Shown: piece by piece, positions 6,740 to 13,588 of the stretch
Layout: the number at the start of each line of letters is the position of its first letter
How positions within the stretch are numbered: the stretch's first letter is position 1
IMG/VR virus record: IMGVR_UViG_3300017739_001823
Span: 1-27,296 of that record
Strand: one strand, 5' to 3'
Length of the DNA stretch: 27,296 nucleotides
DNA from: a virus
Notes under the pieces: model-generated
Seen by the model: the letters and a program-made list of their open reading frames with translations, nothing else
Databases searched by the model: none
Told to the model about the DNA's origin: nothing
Made by a program: the position numbers and the translations under genes

Positions 6740-6980
6740 ACATGGACTTTATAACATCTTCTAAAAACAATTTCATTCTTTGGCTATTGCCGTCCATGTG
6801 GTTTAGTTCGTCATAAACTAACCTGAATGCACGAACAAGATGTGCGACATCCATATCCATAACATTTATCCAAACATCTTTTGACTTTGAGTAGTAAACA
6901 AGATGCTCGTCAAACATATCAGACGGTATTGTTTTACCGTCCAATGCGTGTTGTATCTTGAGGGCAGTCTTAACCTTCAT
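6717..6980 (-). CDS. Hypothetical protein in recombination module
   Basis: An 87-residue, mainly helical protein with no recognised family. The N-terminal half is KIQHALDGKTIPSDMF, then an acidic/hydrophobic helix (VMDMDVAHLVRAFRLVYDEL). The C-terminus is Lys/Glu-rich. It lies two bases after the SSB-like gene and overlaps the HNH gene, so it is co-expressed with DNA-recombination functions, but nothing in its sequence shows a role. Confidence 0.65.
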   Translation of the reverse strand: MKVKTALKIQHALDGKTIPSDMFDEHLVYYSKSKDVWINVMDMDVAHLVRAFRLVYDELNHMDGNSQRMKLFLEDVIKSMYEEKKKI

Positions 6981-6982
6981 GC

Positions 6983-7405
6983 CTAGAATGGTATATCATC
7001 ATCACTGAACGGATTGTCCTCACCGTGTACCGGATCCTCTGAATCTTTCTGTTGCAGTTCTTCAGCAGACTCCCAAGGATAAAGTTTGACACCAGTGAAT
7101 GGTTTGCCGTTAGTAGCGACTTTTTTATAACCATTAAAACGGTATTTCTTACCATCAATTGTTACAGGCCCTTTCAAGTCTGGTGATGTCTCACCTTTTT
7201 TCTCATCATTGATATACAAAACACCAACTGATTTACACAGTTCATATTTTACTTTTCTCTCATCACCTTCACCGTCCTCATATTTCAAGATTGAAAAATA
7301 ACCTAACTGGCCGTCAAGTTTTATCTTTCCCTTACGAGGCACAGTTACTTTTGTCTCTTGAAAAAGAGTACCGTCACCATCATTGTGTTCAAATGAATCA
7401 CTCAT
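6983..7405 (-). CDS. SSB-like protein with DDDIPF C-terminal tip
   Basis: A 140-residue protein whose last residues are NPFSDDDIPF, almost identical to the acidic C-terminal peptide by which bacterial and phage single-stranded-DNA-binding proteins recruit partners. The body (about 20-120) is beta-rich with basic and aromatic residues (GYFSILKYEDG, KKYRFNGYKKV) and could be an OB fold, but I do not see a standard SSB core signature. Position between an annealing-type protein, an exonuclease and an HNH nuclease supports an SSB role. The start overlaps the upstream stop by 4 bases. Confidence 0.65.
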   Translation of the reverse strand: MSDSFEHNDGDGTLFQETKVTVPRKGKIKLDGQLGYFSILKYEDGEGDERKVKYELCKSVGVLYINDEKKGETSPDLKGPVTIDGKKYRFNGYKKVATNGKPFTGVKLYPWESAEELQQKDSEDPVHGEDNPFSDDDIPF

Positions 7406-7701
7406 AAAAATTTTCTCCTTAATTCTTCTGCATTACATACTGCAGATAATTTATATTCCCAACCGGCTGAGCCTTCAACCTTCCTACCGTCAACAACTTC
7501 AATGCTCATATCAAGAGGAAGACTGAACTTCAACCTACTATCATAGTGCCTAATCTCTCGGATCGCAGCAGAGATAGAGGTGTGGTCATAAGTCCGACCA
7601 ACTTTTTCCTCTATTTCTTGGTTAAGATCTTGAAACTTCCACCACTTACCATTTAAGAAACATATGAAAACATAATCTCTTAATGAACTAGGTTTGCTCA
7701 T
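7402..7701 (-). CDS. Hypothetical wHTH-like protein
   Basis: A 99-residue protein. LRDYVFICFLNGKWWKFQDLNQEI followed by TYDHTSISAAIREIR and a beta hairpin (WEYKLSAV near the end) looks like a winged helix-turn-helix of the sort that reads DNA in small phage proteins. No named family is recognised. It overlaps both neighbours by 4 bases, so it is part of the recombination operon. Confidence 0.65.
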   Translation of the reverse strand: MSKPSSLRDYVFICFLNGKWWKFQDLNQEIEEKVGRTYDHTSISAAIREIRHYDSRLKFSLPLDMSIEVVDGRKVEGSAGWEYKLSAVCNAEELRRKFL

Positions 7702-8342
7702 AGATCGTCAAGTTCGTATGCATCTACGACTTTTTGTAATGTCTCTTTGTTAGGATCCTCATCTTCCAAAGCATTCATTACTTTCTTTATCTCATCTTTG
7801 TTAGCATTGTAATGCTCTTGACAAGACTTTTCTTTTGGTTTGCTCAAGACAGTTCGTAATGTTTCTATATATCCTTCAATAGTCTGATTAGTAGCTACTT
7901 TTGCACCTGTCGGACTAAGCAAAACATAAGTCATTTCTGGTGCCTTAGTCTTATTGTTTACGGCATTATCTACTTCAAAACTAGAAGCAAACTCACCACC
8001 ACTTAGACCAAGAGAAGCCAATGCACGACCTATTGCAGATGTTTCACAGTTTTCTATGGCAGAGGTTTTATTAATCATATTGGCACCTCTGAACTCCTCA
8101 GCATAACCGTTAGCAACTTCTCTCCACATACCGTCTTGATAAACAGTAATGGAAGCAGACATGACGACTCTTTCAAGGTCATTAAAAATAATCTCAGTCT
8201 TGATGTTAGCATCAGTACCGAAATGTTTACGAAGCAAATCACATCTTGTTGCAACTTGCGTATATAGTTTGCCCTTGACATTAACTTTGTCATTTTTAGG
8301 CAGTTTTGATAACTCAGTTATCGCATCATTCAATCTATTCAT
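7698..8342 (-). CDS. Probable ssDNA-annealing recombinase (ERF/Rad52-like)
   Basis: A 214-residue protein. The central stretch ASITVYQDGMWREVANGYAE, then ENCETSAIGRALASLGL and GGEFASSFEV, resembles the conserved core of ERF-type single-strand annealing proteins and related phage proteins, where a helix rich in Ser/Ala/Arg follows the beta sheet. Such proteins anneal complementary single strands made by a partner exonuclease. I start at 8342, where GGAG precedes the ATG, rather than 8381. The next gene upstream is a PD-(D/E)XK exonuclease and the next downstream ones include an SSB-like protein: a standard exo-annealase-SSB set. The family assignment is moderate. Confidence 0.65.
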   Translation of the reverse strand: MNRLNDAITELSKLPKNDKVNVKGKLYTQVATRCDLLRKHFGTDANIKTEIIFNDLERVVMSASITVYQDGMWREVANGYAEEFRGANMINKTSAIENCETSAIGRALASLGLSGGEFASSFEVDNAVNNKTKAPEMTYVLLSPTGAKVATNQTIEGYIETLRTVLSKPKEKSCQEHYNANKDEIKKVMNALEDEDPNKETLQKVVDAYELDDL

Positions 8343-9102
8343 TATTACTCCAAATAGTTTTAGCAAATTCTTTTTCTTCATCAGACCACATCCATGAATC
8401 TAGATTAGGAAAATACAATTGTGCTATTTCATTCTTATCACCTAATTGTAATACTCGTTCTATTGCTCGTGCACTACGCATTAGGTCTTTAAAATGGCTA
8501 TCAGTATCTTCAACCACAACAGATTTCACTTCTTGCTTTCTTGTTGTTACACAAATGTAATCAACAATAGGCAGACTGTCCTCTGCTTTGGCATAAAGAC
8601 TTAATTGCCGTTTCACCGTGTTTGGCACTTCTGAGGGTATGCGACCAACGGTCTTTATATCTCTCACAATGCCATCATATTGAAGGTCAATATATCCGAG
8701 CATAGGCACGGACATACCAACATCCAACAAGATCTCTTTTTGGTATTCTTTTGGCATACCAAGTGTTTCGTAAAACTCAACTGCAGTTTTTAAATATTGT
8801 GGAACAAGATGTCGTTCCTTTGAGCATTTATCGTCATGTGGGTCTATATTGTTATGCTCTGTCAGACCTTTGAATCTACGCATAGCAAGATCTGTGCATT
8901 TCTTTAGGTTTGGCTTTTCTGATTGTAGGTAAATACCAGTAGCTTCATCAACAACCGTGCCTCGCCATGCAGCCGGTCCAGACTTTGTTTTCATACCAAA
9001 TAAATACTTTGCTACCCATCTTGCAGGATCGGTAATAAAAGTATTACAACTAGAAACGGATAGATGTTTTATCCCATGTTCAGCAAAAATATCATTTTTC
9101 AT
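8335..9102 (-). CDS. PD-(D/E)XK exonuclease (RecB/Cas4-like)
   Basis: A 255-residue nuclease of the PDDEXK_1 type. The N-terminal SVSSCNTFITDPARW and WRGTVVDEA are the usual helix motifs; the catalytic site is Asp139 (GYIDL), Asp148-x-Lys150 (RDIKT) and the QLSLYA helix (Gln166). Such enzymes resect double-stranded ends, making single strands for the annealase encoded next. It is the first gene of the leftward operon, immediately after the divergent control region, with AGAGG upstream of the ATG. It lacks the C-terminal iron-sulphur Cys cluster of many Cas4 proteins. Confidence 0.85.
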   Translation of the reverse strand: MKNDIFAEHGIKHLSVSSCNTFITDPARWVAKYLFGMKTKSGPAAWRGTVVDEATGIYLQSEKPNLKKCTDLAMRRFKGLTEHNNIDPHDDKCSKERHLVPQYLKTAVEFYETLGMPKEYQKEILLDVGMSVPMLGYIDLQYDGIVRDIKTVGRIPSEVPNTVKRQLSLYAKAEDSLPIVDYICVTTRKQEVKSVVVEDTDSHFKDLMRSARAIERVLQLGDKNEIAQLYFPNLDSWMWSDEEKEFAKTIWSNNE

Positions 9103-9121
9103 ATGTCACCTCTATATGTCA

Positions 9122-9150
9122 TTGCATTGTCAATCAAGTGTTATTATAAT
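9122..9150 (+). promoter_or_regulatory. Sigma70-like promoter for the rightward modification operon
   Basis: TTGCAT (9122-9127), a 17-base spacer and a perfect TATAAT (9145-9150). It lies 70 bases before the start of the HTH gene, in the divergent region 9103-9219, which holds no gene. A second plus-strand site, upstream of the protease gene, has the same TTGCAT and the same 17-base spacing. Confidence 0.55.
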
Positions 9151-9163
9151 TCCGTAAAGGAAT
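9149..9163. promoter_or_regulatory. Inverted repeat, candidate operator
   Basis: ATTCC (9149-9153), five bases, GGAAT (9159-9163). It overlaps the end of the -10 element and lies between the two divergent operons, so a protein bound here, perhaps the neighbouring HTH protein, could switch both. Half-sites GGAAT(A) recur before several other operons. Confidence 0.4.
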
Positions 9164-9219
9164 AAAAAAAAGCGAGGGGGTTTATAGGCCCTATGGTGAA
9201 AAGGGACCAAAGGTACCAA

Positions 9220-9432
9220 ATGAAGCTAAGAGAATATTTAAAACAGGAACAGATGACACAATACGCATTTATTGAGTTGATTGAGATGGCGACTGGTAAA
9301 ACTGTTCCACAAGGCACTTTAGCAAAATGGATTTTAGATGTGCGTGTGCCTAGAAAGAATGACATGGAAATGTTATTCAGAGTTACTGACGGCAAAGTTC
9401 AGCCAAATGATTTTTATAATTTAAAGGAGTAG
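9220..9432 (+). CDS. Small XRE/Cro-like HTH regulator
   Basis: A 70-residue protein. KLREYLKQEQMTQYAFIELIE, then GTLAKWILDVRVPR, then MEMLFRVTDGKVQPNDFY is the five-helix Cro/CI-type pattern: MTQYAF forms the first helix of the HTH and GTLAKWI the recognition helix, with PRKNDMEMLFRVTDG typical of the third and fourth helices. I prefer the ATG at 9220, with AAAGG six bases upstream, over 9193, whose purine run is too far away. It is the first gene of the rightward operon and probably binds the divergent region to control early versus modification genes. Confidence 0.75.
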   Translation: MKLREYLKQEQMTQYAFIELIEMATGKTVPQGTLAKWILDVRVPRKNDMEMLFRVTDGKVQPNDFYNLKE

Positions 9433-9434
9433 AT

Positions 9435-10061
9435 ATGGCATTTAAAGTAGTATTGCAAAACATCAATGATTTAATTGAGTACGAAGATAACCCAAGAAAA
9501 AATGAGGAAGCAGTTAGCAAAGTAGCTGACAGTATTAATACTTTTGGATTTAAAACACCAATTGTTGTTGATGAGGATAATATTATTCTTGCCGGTCATA
9601 CCAGATTGAAAGCAGCAAAGTTATTAGGCATGAAAAAAGTTCCTGTTCATGTAGCATCAGATCTGAGTGAAGAACAAAAAAGAGCATATCGTATTATGGA
9701 TAATAAGTCAGGTGAGGCAGCAGATTGGGATAATGATTTATTGTCAAAAGAGTTTCAGAATCTTGCAGAAACAGATTTTGATATGATGATGACTGGTTTT
9801 GGTGAGAGTGAGATACAAAAGCTAACAAGCGACATTTTAGAGTTTGAGCCTGCAGCTAACGCAAACTTTGACGAGAACTTTGCTTCACTTGATGATGTTC
9901 AACAAAGTAATGTTCGTATGGTAAACTTATTCCTGAATACTGAGACTGAGCCTGTATTTCAAGAGATGGTCGGATCGCTAAAAGAAAAATGGGCCCAAGA
10001 AAATTTAACAGATACAGTATATGAGGCAATAAAGCGATGTTATGAAAACACTAACACTTAA
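9435..10061 (+). CDS. ParB-like nuclease-fold protein (ParB/Srx superfamily)
   Basis: A 208-residue protein with an N-terminal ParB/sulfiredoxin-fold domain: LIEYEDNPRKNEEAV (13-27), INTFGFKTPIVV, and the nucleotide-binding GHTRLKAAKLLGM (54-66). The C-terminal half is acidic and helical with no known domain. In phages this domain often accompanies or is fused to DNA methyltransferases and other base-modifying enzymes, not partition. Members may use nucleotide hydrolysis or bind DNA. GGAG precedes the ATG, and the 3' end overlaps the TET/JBP gene by 20 bases, so the two are coupled. A targeting or regulatory role in DNA modification is inferred. Confidence 0.85.
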   Translation: MAFKVVLQNINDLIEYEDNPRKNEEAVSKVADSINTFGFKTPIVVDEDNIILAGHTRLKAAKLLGMKKVPVHVASDLSEEQKRAYRIMDNKSGEAADWDNDLLSKEFQNLAETDFDMMMTGFGESEIQKLTSDILEFEPAANANFDENFASLDDVQQSNVRMVNLFLNTETEPVFQEMVGSLKEKWAQENLTDTVYEAIKRCYENTNT

Positions 10062-10956
10062 ACCAAAATACAGTTTTGAGGAAGCAAAGAAACGGTCAGG
10101 TGAATGGATTACTGAAGATGATTTCAGTATATTGATTGAGGAAGATTGCGATGCTTATGATGAAGAAGGCAACCCACTTTTCTTTTTTAGAAAGAATGCC
10201 ATACCAACCAATCTATGTCGTGATGCTTACTATGTGCTTCGTCATGCAGCCACTCCTACAAACAATAGAGGTGCAGCCGGTGGCATCATATCTGATGAAA
10301 CAAAAAAAGATTGGGATATCGGAGACATCACAAAAGTCAGAGTAAAACTGCTTAAGAAAGATGGCACACTTTCCAATACCAATAGAGCCAATACGGTCAA
10401 CTCAGGCATTGTAGGATATTTTGACAGAAATGTTAGATTTCCGTATTGCAGACAAACAGCATGGACTGAAAAAAACTTTGACCAGTTTAGAGACGCATAT
10501 CCATATATTAAATACATAGACAAACTTTTTGAAGAAGCCTGTCCGGAAAGATACCGTGCACAGAAAGCTATGGCAGATAAAACATCCGATGATTTTGTTA
10601 TTGGTGATACGGCTTTCACAACTGTGACAGTAAATAAAAATTTCAGGACTGCACTTCATACTGATGCAGGAGATTACAAAGGTGGACTGGGTAATTTAGC
10701 AGTATTGGAGGCCGGTAAGTATGAGGGTGGTTATACAGCCATACCAAGATATGATGTTGGCTTCAATGTTAGATCTGGAGATGTCTGTTTCTTTAATGTG
10801 CATGAGTTTCATGGCAATACAGAACTAAAATCAAAACTTGCCTATGAAAGAATCAGTATTGTGTGTTATTACCGTGAGAATATGTTTCATTGTCTTGATG
10901 CCGAGAAGGAGTTTGAACGAGCAAAGGCGAGAGAGAAAGGTGATGCATTAACTTAA
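10042..10956 (+). CDS. TET/JBP-family DNA-methyl dioxygenase
   Basis: A 304-residue 2OG-Fe(II) dioxygenase that should oxidise the methyl group of 5-methylcytosine (TET type) or thymine (JBP type) in DNA to hydroxymethyl. The family hallmark NRGAAGG is at 75-81, iron ligands are His206 and Asp208 (LHTDAGD), the distal His is 254 or 257 (FNVHEFHGN), and the 2OG-anchoring Arg is probably 270 (YERISIVCYYR). LEAGKYEGGYTAIPRY lies between them, as in this family. It is the second gene of a modification operon containing a kinase and an aGPT-type transferase that normally act on 5-hydroxymethyl-uracil, which favours thymine as substrate, but a cytosine substrate cannot be excluded. Confidence 0.85.
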   Translation: MKTLTLKPKYSFEEAKKRSGEWITEDDFSILIEEDCDAYDEEGNPLFFFRKNAIPTNLCRDAYYVLRHAATPTNNRGAAGGIISDETKKDWDIGDITKVRVKLLKKDGTLSNTNRANTVNSGIVGYFDRNVRFPYCRQTAWTEKNFDQFRDAYPYIKYIDKLFEEACPERYRAQKAMADKTSDDFVIGDTAFTTVTVNKNFRTALHTDAGDYKGGLGNLAVLEAGKYEGGYTAIPRYDVGFNVRSGDVCFFNVHEFHGNTELKSKLAYERISIVCYYRENMFHCLDAEKEFERAKAREKGDALT

Positions 10957-10959
10957 TTT

Positions 10960-11376
10960 ATGGGTAAAAATAGAAATCTTAAACATCATAATGATTGGCA
11001 AACACCACCAGAGTTTTATGAGCAGTTAGATAAAGAGTTCAATTTTGATTTTGACCCATGTCCGTTACACGCAGACTTTGATGGACTTACAATAGAATGG
11101 GGACAAAGAAACTTTATCAATCCACCATATAGTCGTAAACTCAAAGAGGCTTTTGTAAAAAAAGGCATTCAAGAATCTAAGTTTGGCAAGTTATGTGTAT
11201 TCATTCTGCCTGTAAGCACAAGCACAGAGTTATTTCATGATTATATTCAACCTAATGCTAAAGATATTAGATTTGTGCGTGGCCGTTTGAAGTTTAAAGG
11301 TTTAAATGGATCCGGTCATATAGAGACCAAAGGTACTGGTATGCATGATTCTATGATTGTTATATTCGGAGAATGA
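10960..11376 (+). CDS. Phage Dam-type N6-adenine DNA methyltransferase
   Basis: A 138-residue SAM-dependent methyltransferase of the phage Dam/DNA N-6-adenine-methyltransferase family. The signatures are DWQTPPEFY (12-20), FDPCP (31-35) and the catalytic NPPYS (54-58); the SAM-binding site follows the DPCP pattern. It is short, as usual for this family. The target sequence cannot be read from the protein. It would add a second, adenine-directed mark to the phage DNA. It lies three bases after the dioxygenase gene and one base before the amidotransferase gene. Confidence 0.88.
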   Translation: MGKNRNLKHHNDWQTPPEFYEQLDKEFNFDFDPCPLHADFDGLTIEWGQRNFINPPYSRKLKEAFVKKGIQESKFGKLCVFILPVSTSTELFHDYIQPNAKDIRFVRGRLKFKGLNGSGHIETKGTGMHDSMIVIFGE

Positions 11377-11377
11377 T

Positions 11378-12046
11378 ATGTGTGCAGTAATAGGTTTACA
11401 TAGCAATGATTTCTTAGATATGAATATGCTTCGCAGTGTATTAGACCAGTCTATGATTAGAGGTAAACACGCAACAGGTATTGCTTACATAGATGACGGA
11501 CTTATCAAGTGGAAGATACTCCCAACTCATGCAAAAGATTTCGTATTACCTGATATACAAACGAAACAATTGATTGCTCATTGTCGTTATAGCACTTCCG
11601 ATTTGGACTGGAATCAGCCAATGTATAGTCAAGAGCATCAGGTAGCACTTGTTCACAACGGAGTCATCACACAAGCATCTCCTGAATCTTGGCCTGAGAC
11701 TTATGGTTATGACTTTGCCACAAAATGCGATAGTGAGATTGCTATGCGTATGTGGATAGATGATAAACACCCACTTGAGTTAGGTGAGGATAGTTCCATG
11801 TCCTGTGTAGTATTAGACAATAGAGCTAACAAACCTTATATGCATTTTTTTAGAAACAACCAACGACCTTTATATTATGCCGTGCAATCAAACACAACAA
11901 TAGTTGCATCAACAAGAGATATTATGATGAGATCTGGCATCACTCCTGACACAATCAGAAAAACTGATATGTGCAAGTCTTATAAAATCTCTGACGCACA
12001 AATTACTTATTCGGAGATTAATCTTGCCACTGAAGACTTACAATGA
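11378..12046 (+). CDS. Class II glutamine amidotransferase (Ntn hydrolase)
   Basis: A 222-residue GATase_6-type glutaminase domain. I start at the ATG at 11378 because it puts Cys at position 2, the N-terminal nucleophile exposed after Met removal; GGAG lies just upstream. Other conserved motifs are RGKHATGIA, AHCRYSTSD with the glutamine-binding Arg, LVHNGVI and CDSEI. The family hydrolyses glutamine and passes ammonia, or a glutamyl group, to a partner. No synthetase domain is attached, so the acceptor must be another protein or the base adduct. Within a base-hypermodification operon, ammonia or amide transfer to the modified base is plausible. Confidence 0.88.
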   Translation: MCAVIGLHSNDFLDMNMLRSVLDQSMIRGKHATGIAYIDDGLIKWKILPTHAKDFVLPDIQTKQLIAHCRYSTSDLDWNQPMYSQEHQVALVHNGVITQASPESWPETYGYDFATKCDSEIAMRMWIDDKHPLELGEDSSMSCVVLDNRANKPYMHFFRNNQRPLYYAVQSNTTIVASTRDIMMRSGITPDTIRKTDMCKSYKISDAQITYSEINLATEDLQ

Positions 12047-12638
12047 AGAACAGATAGCAGAACTGCTCTCAAAACAACCAGAGGGCCGTTACACTAAGTT
12101 TTTTAGACAGGCCCATAGTCTTTGGACTAGATTTAAAAATTACTCTAAGAATCCACCATTTGTTTATTTTGATAAAGGCCGTGAGGTTGCACTTATTTAT
12201 TCAACATTAAGCAAAAAAACTGGTTATACAAACCTGTATGAGATTTTTACTCTTGAAGGCCAGTCTGGTAGAGGATATGGAAGTATTATTTGGGCAATAT
12301 GGCAAACTCAAATGTGGGCATCAGGTGCAGAAAGAATGAAACTATCATGCACACCAGACTCAATAGGATTTCACATGAAGAACGGTCTAGTATTTTGGTC
12401 AGTTGATAAGTCTGGAAGTTTAAGGTCAGACCAACCAATTATGCAAGATGTTCAAAAACAAAAGATATTTAGAGAAAAAGCAATCACAGATCCAAGTATT
12501 GCACTGCCATCACAGAAAGTTCGTGACAGATTAAAGAAAGAAGATATTGAAAACTTAGATTTATCACAGAAAAAACTTATACAAACTTACGAGGCAATAC
12601 AAAAGACAGGTGATTTTTGGTTGCGTAAACATTTATGA
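12024..12638 (+). CDS. GNAT-family N-acetyltransferase
   Basis: A 204-residue protein with a GNAT core around residues 45-125: a beta strand (EVALIYSTL), YEIFTLEGQ, the acetyl-CoA pyrophosphate loop QSGRGYGS (80-87), a helix, and the closing IGFHMKNGLVFW. It should transfer an acyl group from CoA to an amine. The start is a TTG at 12024 with GGAG seven bases before it and no in-frame ATG until far downstream, so this rare start is well supported. It overlaps the amidotransferase by 23 bases. A GNAT beside an amino-acid:DNA transferase suggests acetylation of an amine on the modified base. The C-terminal helical tail is of unknown role. Confidence 0.75.
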   Translation: MPLKTYNEEQIAELLSKQPEGRYTKFFRQAHSLWTRFKNYSKNPPFVYFDKGREVALIYSTLSKKTGYTNLYEIFTLEGQSGRGYGSIIWAIWQTQMWASGAERMKLSCTPDSIGFHMKNGLVFWSVDKSGSLRSDQPIMQDVQKQKIFREKAITDPSIALPSQKVRDRLKKEDIENLDLSQKKLIQTYEAIQKTGDFWLRKHL

Positions 12639-13588
12639 AAGACCTAAGACATAAAGACAGTAGAAAAGATGCATTCATAGAATGGGCCTGTTGGTCTTTA
12701 ACTTACAAAGATTGCGATCCGGCTCTTTGGTTGCTCAATTATTTGTTTGATAGATATGAACATAATCTTGAGCAAAAATATTGGATTGCTTGGATATATG
12801 GAACGACATATCACTTACCAACAGCATGGATTATATGGAATGAGTTTCCAGACTTTGAGTTGGTTGATTTAGATCGTATTAAAGATTGGAATGATAAAAA
12901 CTATAAAAGACTAAGATACCAAACAGATACAAAGTGGAATAAAGGTCATTTACCGGCACAATACGAGAGTTATCACAAATGGGTGCATTATAAGAATCCA
13001 ACAGGTAAACAAAGAGATAAATTTAGCAAGTTCACATCTTTTGCAGATGCTTGGAATAATATTGCAACATTACACAAGTTTGGAAGATACAGCACATGGT
13101 TTTATATGCAAACTTTAAAAGATTGTGTTGGTGTTCCGTTTGAGCCGTCAAATTTACTCCTGAGTGATTATTCAGGATCCAGAAGCCACAGAAATGGTTT
13201 ATGTTTTGCTATGGGCCTAGATGAATGGGTTGACAAAAAGTTATCAAGTCCGAATATAAGATTATTAGAAATGTATGGTTATCAATTGAGAGATGAGATA
13301 AACAGAAAAGGTTTTGATATGGATTTTTATGAAATGGAAACTCTTTTGTGTAGTTTCAAAAAGATATTCAGGACAAGTCATGGCCGTTATCTTGGCTATT
13401 ATTTAGACAGACAAGCAGAAGAAATAAGTAAAGTTGAGGCTGATGGTTGGGCCGGTATAGATTGGGAAGTGTTTTGGGATGGCAGAAACGAAACATTGGA
13501 AAAGAAACTTTCAACAAGCAAAACAATACGCAAAGATTTATACACACATTTTTTAGATAAAGGTAATTTGAATTATGGCACGGTATAA
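12635..13588 (+). CDS. aGPT-PPlase-like amino acid:DNA transferase
   Basis: A 317-residue helical protein that I recognise as the alpha-glutamyl/putrescinyl thymidine pyrophosphorylase-like family. The diagnostic N-terminal region holds LNYLFDRYE, then WIAWIYGTTYHLPTAW and NEFPDFE (about 34-75); a second conserved stretch is FGRYSTWFYMQTLKDC (about 149-164), and LLLSDYSGSRSHRNGL follows. In thymidine-hypermodifying phages such enzymes displace the phosphate installed on 5-hydroxymethyl-dU by the DNA kinase and attach an amino acid or amine. Its start overlaps the GNAT stop as ATGA and its end overlaps the kinase by 14 bases, so GNAT, transferase and kinase are translated together. The attached group is not predictable from sequence alone. 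Confidence 0.85.
   Translation: MKDLRHKDSRKDAFIEWACWSLTYKDCDPALWLLNYLFDRYEHNLEQKYWIAWIYGTTYHLPTAWIIWNEFPDFELVDLDRIKDWNDKNYKRLRYQTDTKWNKGHLPAQYESYHKWVHYKNPTGKQRDKFSKFTSFADAWNNIATLHKFGRYSTWFYMQTLKDCVGVPFEPSNLLLSDYSGSRSHRNGLCFAMGLDEWVDKKLSSPNIRLLEMYGYQLRDEINRKGFDMDFYEMETLLCSFKKIFRTSHGRYLGYYLDRQAEEISKVEADGWAGIDWEVFWDGRNETLEKKLSTSKTIRKDLYTHFLDKGNLNYGTV

Noticed and set aside
8335-9102. Cas4 of a CRISPR adaptation module
   Set aside because: No Cas1/Cas2 or array nearby and no C-terminal Cys cluster; it pairs with an annealing-type protein as in phage recombination modules.
10960-11376. Complete restriction-modification system
   Set aside because: Only the methyltransferase is present; no restriction endonuclease neighbours it, and the family is typical of phages.
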